Assembly (NCBI RefSeq): GCF_000227465.1
Contig: NC_016047.1
Span: 1,840,857-1,904,856 of the forward strand
Reading direction: 5' to 3'
Origin: Bacillus spizizenii TU-B-10
Lineage (GTDB): Bacteria; Bacillota; Bacilli; Bacillales; Bacillaceae
Length of the DNA stretch: 64,000 nt
A program made the position numbers and the translations under genes. Below the pieces are notes generated by a model, which was given only the letters and a program-made list of their open reading frames with translations, had not been told where the DNA came from and did not search any database. How positions within the stretch are numbered: the stretch's first letter is position 1; the number at the start of each line of letters is the position of its first letter. This document shows, in pieces, positions 38,551 to 49,098 of the stretch.

Positions 38551-41127
38551 ATGGCCGGTTATACGCCTATGATACAGCAATATTTAAAAATAAAGGCAGA
38601 GCACCAGGATGCCTTTTTATTTTTTCGCCTTGGTGATTTTTACGAAATGTTTTTTGAGGACGCCAAAAAAGCGTCACAAGAGCTGGAAATTACGTTAACA
38701 AGCAGAGACGGCGGTGCGGCTGAAAAAATACCGATGTGCGGTGTGCCGTATCATTCTGCTTCCGCGTATATCGAGCAGCTGATTAAAAAAGGGTATAAAG
38801 TGGCTATCTGTGAACAGACGGAAGATCCGAAAGCCGCAAAGGGCGTTGTGAAACGAGAAGTGGTTCAGCTTATTACACCCGGAACTGTAATGGACGGCAA
38901 AGGCATCCATGAATCAGAAAACAACTTTATCGCGTCTGTTTCCGTCTGCTCGAATGGATACGGGCTGGCGCTGTCTGATTTAACAACGGGAGAAAATTTG
39001 GCTGTTTTGATTGAACGGCTCGAAGATGTCATATCAGAAATTTATTCAGTCGGCGCACGGGAAATCGTCGTTTCAGGCAGCTTGGATGCCGATACGGTCG
39101 CACAGCTGAAAGAGCGGTGCGGTGCAACGATCTCAATTGAAGATGGTGAAACAGACGAACACGTAATGATCATTGAGCATTTAGATAATGAAGATGTAAC
39201 AAAAACATTTTTGCGCTTGTATACGTATCTGAAAAGAACCCAAAAGCGCAGTCTTGATCATCTTCAGCCCGTACAGGTGTATGAGCTTGAGGAAGCGATG
39301 AAAATTGATTTGTACTCAAAGCGAAATCTGGAGCTGACTGAAACGATCCGTTCGAAAAATAAAAAAGGTTCCCTTTTGTGGCTGCTGGATGAAACAAAAA
39401 CTGCAATGGGAGGCCGGCTGCTTAAACAGTGGATTGACCGGCCGCTTATCAGAGTCAATCAAATCGAAGAGCGCCAAGAAATGGTGGAAACATTGATGTC
39501 CCATTTCTTCGAACGGGAAGACCTGCGTGAACGGTTAAAAGAAGTATATGACCTAGAACGTCTTGCAGGCCGTGTTGCATTTGGAAATGTCAATGCACGG
39601 GATTTAATTCAACTGAAGGAATCGTTAAAGCAAGTGCCTGGCATTAAACAGCTGGTTGTTTCACTGGCTCATGACAAGGCCAAGGAACGTGCCGAACGGA
39701 TTGATCCTTGCGGGGATGTGCTTGAATTGCTGGAAGAAGCGCTGTACGCAAACCCTCCTTTATCGTTAAAAGAAGGGAACCTGATTAAAGACGGATACAA
39801 TCAAAAGCTTGATGAATACCGTGACGCAAGCAGAAACGGAAAAGACTGGATTGCCCGCTTGGAACAGCAGGAGCGCGAATATACGGGCATTCGCTCTTTA
39901 AAGGTCGGCTTCAATAAAGTTTTCGGTTATTATATTGAAGTGACAAGAGCGAATTTGCATTTGCTTGAGGAAGGGCGATATGAGCGGAAGCAAACGTTAA
40001 CGAATGCAGAGCGCTACATTACACCTGAATTAAAAGAAAAAGAAGCGCTTATTTTAGAAGCGGAAAATAACATCTGTGAACTGGAGTATGAGCTGTTTAC
40101 CGAGCTGCGCGAGAAAGTGAAGCAGTATATTCCGCGGCTGCAGCAGCTTGCCAAACAGATGAGCGAGCTGGACGCACTGCAATGCTTTGCGACAATCAGT
40201 GAAAATCGTCACTACACGAAACCGGAGTTCTCTAAAGATGAAGTCGAAGTGGTAGAAGGCAGACACCCGGTTGTTGAAAAAGTCATGGACAGCCAGGAAT
40301 ACGTCCCGAACAATTGTATGATGGGCGATAACAGACAAATGCTTCTCATTACCGGTCCAAACATGTCAGGGAAGAGCACGTATATGAGACAAATTGCGCT
40401 CATTTCCATCATGGCGCAAATCGGCTGCTTTGTACCTGCGAAAAAAGCGGTGCTTCCGATTTTTGATCAAATTTTTACGCGAATCGGCGCTGCGGATGAT
40501 TTGATTTCCGGACAAAGTACATTTATGGTGGAAATGCTTGAAGCTAAAAATGCGATTGTAAATGCGACGAAAAACAGTCTGATTTTGTTTGACGAAATCG
40601 GGCGGGGAACGTCCACTTATGACGGCATGGCGCTGGCACAAGCCATTATCGAATATGTTCACGATCATATCGGCGCCAAGACGCTGTTCAGCACGCACTA
40701 TCACGAGCTGACTGTGCTTGAGGACAAGCTGCCGCAGCTGAAAAACGTTCATGTTCGCGCTGAAGAATATAACGGAACGGTTGTCTTTCTTCATCAAATT
40801 AAAGAAGGGGCCGCTGACAAAAGCTATGGTATCCATGTAGCCCAGCTTGCTGAATTGCCGGAAGATCTTATTTCGCGCGCTCAAGATATTTTAAAAGAGC
40901 TTGAGCATTCAGGGAACAAACCGGAAGTGCCGATGCAGAAACCTCAGGTGAAAGAAGAGCCGGCACAGCTGTCCTTTTTTGCCGAAGCGGAAAAGCGGGT
41001 GGAAGCGCCAAAGCTTTCAAAAAAAGAAAAGCAAGTGCTCGATGCTTTCAAATCACTTAATATATTGGATATGACACCGCTTGAAGCGATGAATGAAATG
41101 TATAAGCTGCAAAAGAAATTACATTAA
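38551..41127 (+). CDS. mutS: DNA mismatch repair protein MutS
   Basis: 858 residues. Recognises mismatches and recruits MutL. The mismatch-reading Phe-X-Glu lies in RLGDFYEMF (about 26-34). The core and clamp follow, then the ATPase with Walker [10 protein letters not shown] (about 602-610), [15 protein letters not shown] and STHYHELT. Near the C-terminus QLSFF (about 808-812) is a beta-clamp binding motif. The frame extends to 38536, but GTGAGGG precedes ATG 38551, which gives the usual length. mutL follows after about 15 bases. Confidence 0.97.
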   Translation: MAGYTPMIQQYLKIKAEHQDAFLFFRLGDFYEMFFEDAKKASQELEITLTSRDGGAAEKIPMCGVPYHSASAYIEQLIKKGYKVAICEQTEDPKAAKGVVKREVVQLITPGTVMDGKGIHESENNFIASVSVCSNGYGLALSDLTTGENLAVLIERLEDVISEIYSVGAREIVVSGSLDADTVAQLKERCGATISIEDGETDEHVMIIEHLDNEDVTKTFLRLYTYLKRTQKRSLDHLQPVQVYELEEAMKIDLYSKRNLELTETIRSKNKKGSLLWLLDETKTAMGGRLLKQWIDRPLIRVNQIEERQEMVETLMSHFFEREDLRERLKEVYDLERLAGRVAFGNVNARDLIQLKESLKQVPGIKQLVVSLAHDKAKERAERIDPCGDVLELLEEALYANPPLSLKEGNLIKDGYNQKLDEYRDASRNGKDWIARLEQQEREYTGIRSLKVGFNKVFGYYIEVTRANLHLLEEGRYERKQTLTNAERYITPELKEKEALILEAENNICELEYELFTELREKVKQYIPRLQQLAKQMSELDALQCFATISENRHYTKPEFSKDEVEVVEGRHPVVEKVMDSQEYVPNNCMMGDNRQMLLITGPNMSGKSTYMRQIALISIMAQIGCFVPAKKAVLPIFDQIFTRIGAADDLISGQSTFMVEMLEAKNAIVNATKNSLILFDEIGRGTSTYDGMALAQAIIEYVHDHIGAKTLFSTHYHELTVLEDKLPQLKNVHVRAEEYNGTVVFLHQIKEGAADKSYGIHVAQLAELPEDLISRAQDILKELEHSGNKPEVPMQKPQVKEEPAQLSFFAEAEKRVEAPKLSKKEKQVLDAFKSLNILDMTPLEAMNEMYKLQKKLH

Positions 41128-43029
<1,902 letters not shown>

Positions 43030-43055
43030 CGGGATTGGGCGAAGAGGAAAATTTA

Positions 43056-43093
43056 GCATTGAGACATTCTTTGAATGGATCAATGCTTTTTTT
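43056..43093 (+). terminator. terminator after mutL
   Basis: GCATTGA (43056-43062) pairs with TCAATGC (43080-43086), then TTTTTTT. The loop is long (17 bases). Confidence 0.8.
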
Positions 43094-43191
43094 GTACTGA
43101 TTTGAAGTAATCAATTAAAAGAAACTATTGTAAACGTGTGAACAGTGTTAATGCATAATAGTTCATGGATACATTCCTCTGCATAACAAAA

Positions 43192-43204
43192 TTGTAATTT
43201 ACAA
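43192..43204 (+). promoter_or_regulatory. inverted repeat at the mini-gene promoter
   Basis: TTGTAA-T-TTACAA is a perfect inverted repeat with 6-base arms. It covers the -35 of the promoter at 43198-43226, the position of a repressor operator. No regulator can be named. Confidence 0.45.
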
Positions 43205-43226
43205 GTAATTGAAATTAATGTATATT
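43198..43226 (+). promoter_or_regulatory. sigma A promoter of the 27-codon mini-gene
   Basis: TTTACA (43198-43203), 17 bases, TATATT (43221-43226). Confidence 0.55.
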
Positions 43227-43246
43227 TTGGGCAAGGGGGTGGGAAC

Positions 43247-43330
43247 ATGGCATGTGGTCCAAATATGATTATCGTTTTGAATGAACTCGATGATCCGAAT
43301 GTAAGAATAATTGTAGAATGCAGAATTTAA
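43247..43330 (+). CDS. 27-residue peptide gene, unknown
   Basis: ATG at 43247 follows a very strong AAGGGGGTG site by seven bases. The frame runs 27 codons to TAA at 43328-43330. The peptide begins MACGPNM, has a hydrophobic stretch (MIIVLNEL) and ends VECRI, with two Cys (residues 3 and 25) that could form a disulfide or bind metal. A promoter-like site lies upstream and a hairpin terminator 22 bases downstream, so the unit is complete in itself. It stands between mutL and the pks-linked genes. I do not recognise it. A regulatory or signalling peptide, or a leader peptide, are possible readings. Confidence 0.5.
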   Translation: MACGPNMIIVLNELDDPNVRIIVECRI

Positions 43331-43352
43331 ATTAAATCATTGTGGTTTGCTT

Positions 43353-43380
43353 CCTGTTCATGTGAACAGGGAGTTTTATT
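43353..43380 (+). terminator. terminator after the mini-gene
   Basis: CCTGTTCA-TG-TGAACAGG (43353-43370) is a perfect 8-base stem, followed by GAGTTTTATT. Confidence 0.75.
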
Positions 43381-43619
43381 TTGAATTATGAAAGGAAAAT
43401 ACTTGTTTTTATCCGCTTTTATAACTGGTAATGTCAAAATAAAAGGAGTTGTGGAATTGTACTTTGTTTTCTGCCATATCTATCATTATCGATTCTATGA
43501 TTCCACTCATCATTTTACATTTTATTGTAGACTATCTTCCAAATTAGACGATGAGAATGATATAAAAGCAAAAAACACTTAAATTATCACAGGCAATTTT
43601 AAGCTGCTTCCCCATTAGG
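43381..43619. other. AT-rich stretch without a convincing gene
   Basis: An AAAAGGAG site at 43441-43448 is followed by a 41-codon frame (TTG 43457) and, in another frame, by a short hydrophobic stretch (about 43464-43544). Neither has well-placed signals in full, and neither is recognised. It may hold the remnant of a small membrane protein. The minus-strand ymzD ends at 43620. Confidence 0.4.
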
Positions 43620-44054
43620 CTAGTCATCAAATGCAAGTTCAATGAAAGCCATCAAAGCTGATATCACAACAAGCAAGACATCTGGAATATATATAGACTG
43701 CATATAGTAATCTGCAAAACAGATCGTTATGAAATTGCTCACAAAGTACAGTATAAAAGCAAAAAGTGCAGTTTTTTTCAATGAAAGTGATCTTGCCAAA
43801 ATCATAGAGATAATCTTTGTAAGCGGGTCTATGATCAAGCCGACAGCAAAACAGACTAAAATAAATAAAACTAATGTTTGATTTGAATCATATGTGACGC
43901 CCAGTATAGAGAATAATCCTTTGATCCCAAAGAAATAGCCGCCGAAGATTACTACAAGTGCAATAGCAACGATAAAAGTGATAGAGACAATTTCGATTAA
44001 TTTTGATCTTAGGTTAAAATCTTTAGAGTGTTCGTTCTGTTCTTTTTGGCTCAA
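43620..44054 (-). CDS. ymzD: membrane protein, YrvL-like
   Basis: 144 residues with four predicted membrane helices (VSITFIVAIALVVIFGGYF; LVLFILVCFAVGLII; LFAFILYFVSNFITI; VLLVVISALMAFIELAF). It resembles YrvL-type small regulatory membrane proteins, and its position beside ymcC and pksA matches B. subtilis ymzD. The name rests partly on synteny. The frame opens at 44084, but GAAGGGAG lies eight bases before TTG 44054, which is the better start. It has no shared direction with the pks genes. Function unknown. Confidence 0.7.
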   Translation of the reverse strand: MSQKEQNEHSKDFNLRSKLIEIVSITFIVAIALVVIFGGYFFGIKGLFSILGVTYDSNQTLVLFILVCFAVGLIIDPLTKIISMILARSLSLKKTALFAFILYFVSNFITICFADYYMQSIYIPDVLLVVISALMAFIELAFDD

Positions 44055-44167
44055 GTATAACACTCCCTTCACCTGCTTACTCATACAAACAGTTACTCTT
44101 GAATTAGCCCAAAATATCTATAAGTCTGTTTTCTAATGAAAATAGTATAACATATTTTGACAAAACC

Positions 44168-44203
44168 AAAAAAGGTCCTTTCCGCTGGGGAAGGACCTTT
44201 TTC
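44168..44203 (-). terminator. terminator after ymcC
   Basis: AAAAAGGTCCTT pairs with AAGGACCTTTTT. It follows the ymcC stop on the minus strand by about seven bases and is symmetric enough to act both ways. Confidence 0.85.
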
Positions 44204-44209
44204 ATCATG

Positions 44210-44767
44210 TTAACTCCTGAGATTCGCCGAAGCTTTCTTTTTTTTTGGCCAAATAAAATAGCTGGCAGTAATGAGAAAGTCAATGCCTATGATGACAGTC
44301 CACAGTTTAAGAATGCCGCTCAATGCCTCGGTTCGGGCGGAATCATTAATAAAATAGATCATCCCTGCTAATAGTCCTGCACCAATTAGGTAGGCCAGCA
44401 CATGTCTTATCCAGCCTTTCGCATAGTGCTTGGCATGATCCATTCCAAAACGTTTCAGCGGTTTTACGCCTTTTTTTGTTACATAATATTGAAATTTTTC
44501 ATCTGCCCATTGAATCATTTGTTTCCCATAGGCGATCGATATCCCGATGTAAACAGCAGCAATCCCGTGGGCAGCAGTCGCTGAGGCTCCGCGGTAAAGG
44601 TCCACACCAGTTGCCGCTAATAAGATCAAATCGATAACTGGAGTTAAGGCAAGGAATAGCAGTCCTAATGTATGCTGTTTGAATAGGTAGCGTACAGCAA
44701 GCCCTAAAACAATCACAACCCAAAACGCAATTTCACAGAAGACAATCATCCATGCGATACCGTTCAA
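44210..44767 (-). CDS. ymcC: integral membrane protein YmcC
   Basis: 185 residues with about five membrane helices (residues 5-27, 33-57, 64-82, 122-142, 152-175) and a basic C-terminus (KKKKAS). It is divergent from the TetR-type gene pksA, and the shared 119-base gap holds two copies of one operator. That layout is typical of a regulator controlling a neighbouring membrane protein. The start is TTG behind AGAGGGGAATGG. The substrate or function is unknown. A drug or metabolite response is inference from context. Confidence 0.82.
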   Translation of the reverse strand: MNGIAWMIVFCEIAFWVVIVLGLAVRYLFKQHTLGLLFLALTPVIDLILLAATGVDLYRGASATAAHGIAAVYIGISIAYGKQMIQWADEKFQYYVTKKGVKPLKRFGMDHAKHYAKGWIRHVLAYLIGAGLLAGMIYFINDSARTEALSGILKLWTVIIGIDFLITASYFIWPKKKKASANLRS

Positions 44768-44784
44768 TCCATTCCCCTCTTTTC

Positions 44785-44798
44785 AATACAGTTGTATT
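44785..44798. promoter_or_regulatory. PksA operator, copy 1 (ymcC side)
   Basis: AATACAGTTGTATT, an imperfect palindrome at the expected transcription start of ymcC. Its reverse complement is copy 2. Confidence 0.7.
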
Positions 44799-44804
44799 AT
44801 TTAA

Positions 44805-44833
44805 ATAATATGTTACCATCTTTGTTTTTGCAA
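44805..44833 (-). promoter_or_regulatory. sigma A promoter of ymcC
   Basis: On the minus strand, TTGCAA (44833-44828), 17 bases, TATTAT (44810-44805). Confidence 0.65.
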
Positions 44834-44850
44834 TACAACTGTATTATAAA
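44822..44850 (+). promoter_or_regulatory. sigma A promoter of pksA
   Basis: TTGTTT (44822-44827), 17 bases, TATAAA (44845-44850), giving a leader of about 30 bases. A second match nearer the gene (TTGCTC / TACAAT) would leave no leader and is less likely. Confidence 0.55.
44832..44845. promoter_or_regulatory. PksA operator, copy 2 (pksA side)
   Basis: AATACAACTGTATT, the reverse complement of copy 1, with centres 47 bases apart. It fills the spacer between the pksA -35 and -10, the classical place for TetR-type repression. Confidence 0.7.
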
Positions 44851-44886
44851 ATTGCTCTCTTATTTTTTTCTTGTTACAATAAAGCT

Positions 44887-45504
44887 ATGCCAAAACAAAT
44901 TGACCATGAGAAAAGAAGAAAAGAAATTGCAGAAGCAACGTGGCGGGTGATTTTAGAACGGGGGATGGAGGGAGCCTCAGCCAGGAACATTGCAAAGGAA
45001 GCAGGATTGTCATTAGGTGCGCTGCGCCATTATTTTTCTACTCAGGATGAACTGCTTGTTTTTGCAATGAAACTCGTTCAAGAAAAGGTGATGGCCCGAA
45101 TTAAGGACATTACAATGAGGAATGTGCCCCCTAAGGAAAAAGTGTTACATATTTTGCTTGAAATTGTCCCAACGAATGAAGAAACGGTAAGAGAGATGGA
45201 GGTGTGGTTTGCTTTTACGGTTTACGCCAGACATAAAAAGGATATGTTTGATGCGAATCATGACGGAATTTACAGCGGCATGCGGAATCTGATTGCCTAT
45301 TTAGATGAATTCGATTTACTGAGGCAGGATGCTGATAAAGATATTGAAGCTGAGAGACTTTACGCGCTTATTGATGGCTTGGCTTTACATGCGATGCTTG
45401 ATCCTGTGAGAGTGAATAAAGACAGGATCAAACGTGTCATTATGCAGCATGTAGAATCAATTTGCGTGAAAGAAACAAATGAGACAGAAGAAAGAAATCC
45501 CTAA
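44887..45504 (+). CDS. pksA: TetR-family transcription regulator PksA
   Basis: 205 residues. The N-terminal TetR helix-turn-helix covers about 10-55 (ASARNIAKEAGLSLGALRHYF). The rest is an all-helical ligand-binding and dimer domain. It lies at the edge of the bacillaene cluster, but by sequence layout it most clearly controls itself and the divergent ymcC through two operators. No good Shine-Dalgarno site precedes ATG 44887, so translation may be weak. A hairpin terminator separates it from pksB. The ligand is unknown. Confidence 0.92.
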   Translation: MPKQIDHEKRRKEIAEATWRVILERGMEGASARNIAKEAGLSLGALRHYFSTQDELLVFAMKLVQEKVMARIKDITMRNVPPKEKVLHILLEIVPTNEETVREMEVWFAFTVYARHKKDMFDANHDGIYSGMRNLIAYLDEFDLLRQDADKDIEAERLYALIDGLALHAMLDPVRVNKDRIKRVIMQHVESICVKETNETEERNP

Positions 45505-45515
45505 GATATAGTGCG

Positions 45516-45562
45516 AAAAAGCTATTCTCGTTGGACATGTTTCCAGAAGAATAGCTTTTTTA
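45516..45562 (+). terminator. terminator after pksA
   Basis: AAAAAGCTATTCT (45516-45528) pairs with AGAATAGCTTTTT (45548-45560) over a 19-base loop, then T. Confidence 0.88.
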
Positions 45563-45695
45563 TATGCAGAAGGAACAAGGGTCTCTGAAAAAAATGGAAA
45601 ACAATCATGCTGTTTGGTAAAGTGGAATGAAAGACGACTGAGGGTTGAACAGTTTGCCCATCATTTAAGAACTTTACATGATAGGAATGGTGTAA

Positions 45696-46373
45696 ATGAA
45701 TCTTACGTATAAGGTACATCCAATTAAAACTAGGTATCAGGGCTGGACGAATTATTGCTATATCATTGAAGATATTGTAAGCAGATCTGCAATTGTTGTT
45801 GACCCCTCATGGGAACTGAGTAAAATAACAACTAAACTTTCCGAGCTGGAAGTTGAATTAACAGCAATCGCATTGACACACTCTCATTATGATCACGTTA
45901 ACCTGGTAGAGCCGCTGACGAAGATGTTTAACGTTCAAGTTTATATGTCGAAAAAAGAAATTGATTATTATCAATTCAGCTGCCGAAATTTAATTGGCTT
46001 GCATGATCATCAGACGATCAGCATAGGCAACACAAGAGCGCAATGCCTTCTCACACCGGGGCATACAGCCGGCGGAATGTGTTATTTGTTTTCTGAAAGT
46101 ATGTTTACCGGAGATACGGTATTTACAGAAGGGTGCGGCATATGTGAGGATGATGGAAGTTCTGCAGAAGAGATGTTCAGAAGCATTCAAAGGATTAAGT
46201 CGGAGGTTTCTCCCTATGTACGGGTTTATCCTGGTCACTCATTTGGCAAAACACCCGGCCATACGATAGAGGATCTTTTTCAGTATAATATTTACTTTCA
46301 AATTGATAAAAAAGAATACTTTGTGAAATTTCGCACTCGTAAAAACCAAAAAGGTATTTTTGATTTTAAATAA
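45696..46373 (+). CDS. pksB: metallo-beta-lactamase-fold hydrolase PksB
   Basis: 225 residues of the glyoxalase II-like hydrolase fold. The zinc motif HSHYDH (about 62-67), a second His in TPGHTAGG (about 126-133), the Asp in FTGDTVF and the last His in VYPGHSFG are all visible, so both metal sites look complete. It is the first enzyme gene of the bacillaene cluster and stands as a separate unit before pksC. Its role is unsettled. Thioester hydrolysis, for example editing of stalled carriers, is a common suggestion and remains inference. Confidence 0.9.
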   Translation: MNLTYKVHPIKTRYQGWTNYCYIIEDIVSRSAIVVDPSWELSKITTKLSELEVELTAIALTHSHYDHVNLVEPLTKMFNVQVYMSKKEIDYYQFSCRNLIGLHDHQTISIGNTRAQCLLTPGHTAGGMCYLFSESMFTGDTVFTEGCGICEDDGSSAEEMFRSIQRIKSEVSPYVRVYPGHSFGKTPGHTIEDLFQYNIYFQIDKKEYFVKFRTRKNQKGIFDFK

Positions 46374-46752
46374 GCCTTCTGAATCTATTATCCTATTTTC
46401 CTTCGAATATCTAAATGATTGGTCATTTTTAAAATGATTATATAGAACGATTTTATTTATTTCGAACAAGGCTCAGGAGATAAGATAAAGCGTATTCTCA
46501 TCATATCCGCGCCCTATACGTGATACAGGTCATTTTTCTTATGTTCTGCTATAACCCCTGATCCTTTATGCCTCAATTGAAAAAATCAGGAAAACAATCG
46601 AGTAAACTGTAGGAAAAATTAACTTGACGGATAATATTTACAGAGGTTACCATCAACATGAACATGCTACTATTTATCCGGTCATCACTATTTTTTATAA
46701 AATGATACAGAAGTGAAACACATCTACTAATCGGAAAGGTGGCTTTGAGAGA
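46374..46752. promoter_or_regulatory. regulatory gap before pksC
   Basis: 379 AT-rich bases with no gene. It contains a perfect inverted repeat TCATTTT-T-AAAATGA (46423-46437). An extended -10-like TGCTACTAT (46665-46673) and TATAAA (46696-46701) are the promoter candidates for the main pks operon. None has a strong -35, which suits a promoter that needs an activator or relief from AbrB-type repression. The bacillaene operon is known to answer to Spo0A, AbrB and CodY, but I could not place their sites with confidence. Confidence 0.4.
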
Positions 46753-47619
46753 ATGATCACATATGTTTTTCCGGGCCAGGGTTCACAGAAACAGGGAATG
46801 GGCAGCGATCTATTTGATGAATTTAAAGAACTGACGGCTCAGGCAGATGAGATCTTAGGATATTCAATCAAACGTCTTTGCATGGAAAATCCTTATTCCA
46901 ATTTAAACAAAACGCAATTTACCCAGCCGGCATTATATGTGGTAAACGCATTAAGCTATCTGAAAAAAATCAGGGAAGCAGAAGCTAAGCCTGACTTTGT
47001 CGCCGGGCACAGCTTGGGTGAGTACAATGCGTTATTTGCAGCTGGAGCCTTTGATTTTGAGACAGGTTTAAAGCTTGTCAGAAAAAGAGGCGAGCTGATG
47101 AGTATGGTGAGCAACGGCGGTATGGCCGCTATTATGGGATTAAATGAAGAGCAGGTTGCAAAGGCTCTGAAAGAATATCATTTACACGATGTTGATATCG
47201 CCAATGTGAACGCCCCATATCAAATTGTGATTTCAGGAAAAAAAGATGAGATTGAAAAAGCCGCATCTCTTTTTGAAACGATGACTGAAGTTACAATGGT
47301 ACTCCCCTTAAACGTAAGCGGCGCGTTTCATTCCAGATACATGAATAAAGCAAAAGAAGAATTCGAACAGTTCCTTCAAACCTTTCATTTTTCACCTCTG
47401 TCTATCCCGGTTATTTCGAATGTGTATGCCAAACCGTATACATACGAATTAATGAAGCAAACGCTGGCTGATCAAATCAATCATTCAGTGAAATGGACTG
47501 AGAGCATAAGCTACTTAATGAAAAAAGGCCAAATGGAGTTTGAGGAAATAGGACCTGGAAATGTTTTAACAGGGTTAATTCATCGCATAAAAAAAGATGC
47601 GGAGCCAATGCCCCGCTAA
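46753..47619 (+). CDS. pksC: malonyl-CoA acyltransferase (trans-AT) PksC
   Basis: 288 residues, a stand-alone [14 protein letters not shown] at the N-terminus, the nucleophile motif GHSLG (about 90-94), the malonate-binding Arg in LVRKRGELM (about 113-121) and GAFHSRYM (about 195-202) mark a malonyl-specific enzyme. It loads malonyl onto carrier domains such as AcpK and the AT-less modules of PksJ (AcpK loading is established for B. subtilis). The start is ATG behind GGAAAGGTGG. The DNA is clearly related to the AT part of pksE. Confidence 0.95.
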   Translation: MITYVFPGQGSQKQGMGSDLFDEFKELTAQADEILGYSIKRLCMENPYSNLNKTQFTQPALYVVNALSYLKKIREAEAKPDFVAGHSLGEYNALFAAGAFDFETGLKLVRKRGELMSMVSNGGMAAIMGLNEEQVAKALKEYHLHDVDIANVNAPYQIVISGKKDEIEKAASLFETMTEVTMVLPLNVSGAFHSRYMNKAKEEFEQFLQTFHFSPLSIPVISNVYAKPYTYELMKQTLADQINHSVKWTESISYLMKKGQMEFEEIGPGNVLTGLIHRIKKDAEPMPR

Positions 47620-48123
47620 AACGAATTGTTCCTGAGACCCATGCACCGTATGAACAGGCTAAGGACAGATTTTCTTTTATTAAGGTATAAAGTTTTGGAG
47701 ATGTAATCGTTCTAAAGACACTGTTTCTGAATGAATAAGTTTATATACTGTTACATAAAGAGGCTGATAAAACATATCCGCACGATATTTGAACTATGTC
47801 CAGTCAGCCGGCATATCATGACAGACCATCGCTCTCACATCAAGATGGCCTTCTATTTAACCGCACCCAAATCATAGAGTCGATGTTCTTTGCTGATCCT
47901 GTCATTATGTTATATCAATTTTGAGATATCAACATACACCTAGACCACTTCAAATAGAGCCGCATCCAGAGCACCAAAAGCAATCCTCCTAAAAGTTGAT
48001 TCTTCTTATTTTTTACATTATGTCTTTTCAATTAAATATTACATTTCACTCGCTGCTGTGTATTGTATACATTGAGAGAAATCTAAATAGCCGTCATAAA
48101 TATAAAAAAAGTAGGTTATGCAT
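47620..48123. other. non-coding gap pksC-pksD with decayed coding signal
   Basis: 504 bases without an intact gene. On the minus strand between about 47970 and 47770, short coding-like pieces appear in shifting frames, broken by stops, behind an AGGAGG site (for example HLDVRAMVCHDMPADW at about 47843-47795). This looks like an eroded gene, perhaps from a mobile element, but I cannot assign it. The right end holds the pksD promoter candidate. Confidence 0.35.
48072..48100 (+). promoter_or_regulatory. possible promoter of pksD
   Basis: TTGAGA (48072-48077), 17 bases, CATAAA (48095-48100). A palindrome TGTATACA (48064-48071) touches its upstream edge. Confidence 0.4.
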
Positions 48124-49098
48124 ATGAATGAACCGCTCGTTTTTATGTTTTCCGGACAAGGTTCCCAGTACTATCATATGGGGAAGGAATTATTTAAGGA
48201 AAATATCGTGTTTCGTCAATCGATGCTTGAAATGGATGCCATTGCAGCGCAGCGAATCGGAACATCCATTGTTGAAGAAATTTATCATCCGGCTAAACGT
48301 GTGGCGGAACCGTTTGACAGCCTTCTTTTTTCCCACCCTGCAATCTTTATGGTTGAGTATTCTTTATACAAAGTTTTAGAAGATAGGGGAATCTATCCTG
48401 ATTACGTATTGGGATCAAGTCTGGGAGAATTCACATCGGCCGCTGTTTCAGGTGTGTCAGACGCAGAGAATATACTGGATTGCATACTTGAACAGGCTAT
48501 AGTCATCCAAAAATCTTGCGATAAAGGGAAAATGCTTGCCATTCTTGATAAACCGCAATTACTGAATGATTATCCGCAGCTGTTTGGAAATAGTGAACTC
48601 ATTTCTATCAATTATGATTCGCACTTCGTCATTTCTGGTGAAGAAGAAAACATAAAGCAGATCATGGAGGCTTTAAAAGAGAAACAGATTCTTTGCCAGC
48701 TGCTGCCTGTGTCTTATGCCTTTCATTCTTCGCTTATTGATCCGGCAGAAAGCGCCTATGCAGAATTTTTGAGATCAATCTCTTTTAAAAAACCTTCAAT
48801 ACCGGTTATATCGAGTTTAACGGGAAGCTGCCTTCACGAAATGGACAAGCATTTCTTTTGGAATGCGGTCAGAGAGCCAATGAAATTTCGCGAAGCGATT
48901 CGATATTTGGAAAGCCAGCATACATGCCGGTTTATCGATTTAGGTCCGTCCGGCACCTTAACTGCTTTTGTGAAACAGCTGATCCCGGGAGATTCAACTA
49001 ACCGCTGCTGCTCGATTATGACACCATTTCATCAGGAGCTGAAAAATCTGAATACGGTTGAGTGTTTCCGTAAACCAGAAAGGAAGTTTGCAAGATGA
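48124..49098 (+). CDS. pksD: acyltransferase-like acyl hydrolase PksD
   Basis: 324 residues of the AT fold ([17 protein letters not shown]). It differs from PksC and PksE at key places. The elbow is GSSLG rather than GHSLG (about 98-102). The malonate-binding Arg motif LVRKRG is replaced by [14 protein letters not shown] becomes YAFHS. This pattern is that of PedC-type acyl hydrolases, which clear stalled acyl chains from carrier domains in trans-AT systems (family knowledge), so proofreading is more likely than malonyl loading. The Shine-Dalgarno is weak (GTAGGT). ATG 48118 is an alternative start. The stop overlaps pksE (ATGA). Confidence 0.9.
   Translation: MNEPLVFMFSGQGSQYYHMGKELFKENIVFRQSMLEMDAIAAQRIGTSIVEEIYHPAKRVAEPFDSLLFSHPAIFMVEYSLYKVLEDRGIYPDYVLGSSLGEFTSAAVSGVSDAENILDCILEQAIVIQKSCDKGKMLAILDKPQLLNDYPQLFGNSELISINYDSHFVISGEEENIKQIMEALKEKQILCQLLPVSYAFHSSLIDPAESAYAEFLRSISFKKPSIPVISSLTGSCLHEMDKHFFWNAVREPMKFREAIRYLESQHTCRFIDLGPSGTLTAFVKQLIPGDSTNRCCSIMTPFHQELKNLNTVECFRKPERKFAR

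Noticed and set aside
43388..43582. 64-codon frame between the mini-gene and ymzD
   Set aside because: There is no ribosome site at its ATG. An internal AAAAGGAG could serve TTG 43457, but the product is His/Phe/Tyr-rich and unlike any protein I know. It was left as an unexplained stretch.
44853..44881. TTGCTC / TACAAT as the pksA promoter
   Set aside because: It would give a start at or inside the ATG codon. The operator-bearing promoter upstream fits better.
45645..45682. TTGAAC or TTGCCC with CATGAT as pksB promoter
   Set aside because: The start of transcription would fall about seven bases before the pksB start codon and leave no room for its ribosome site.
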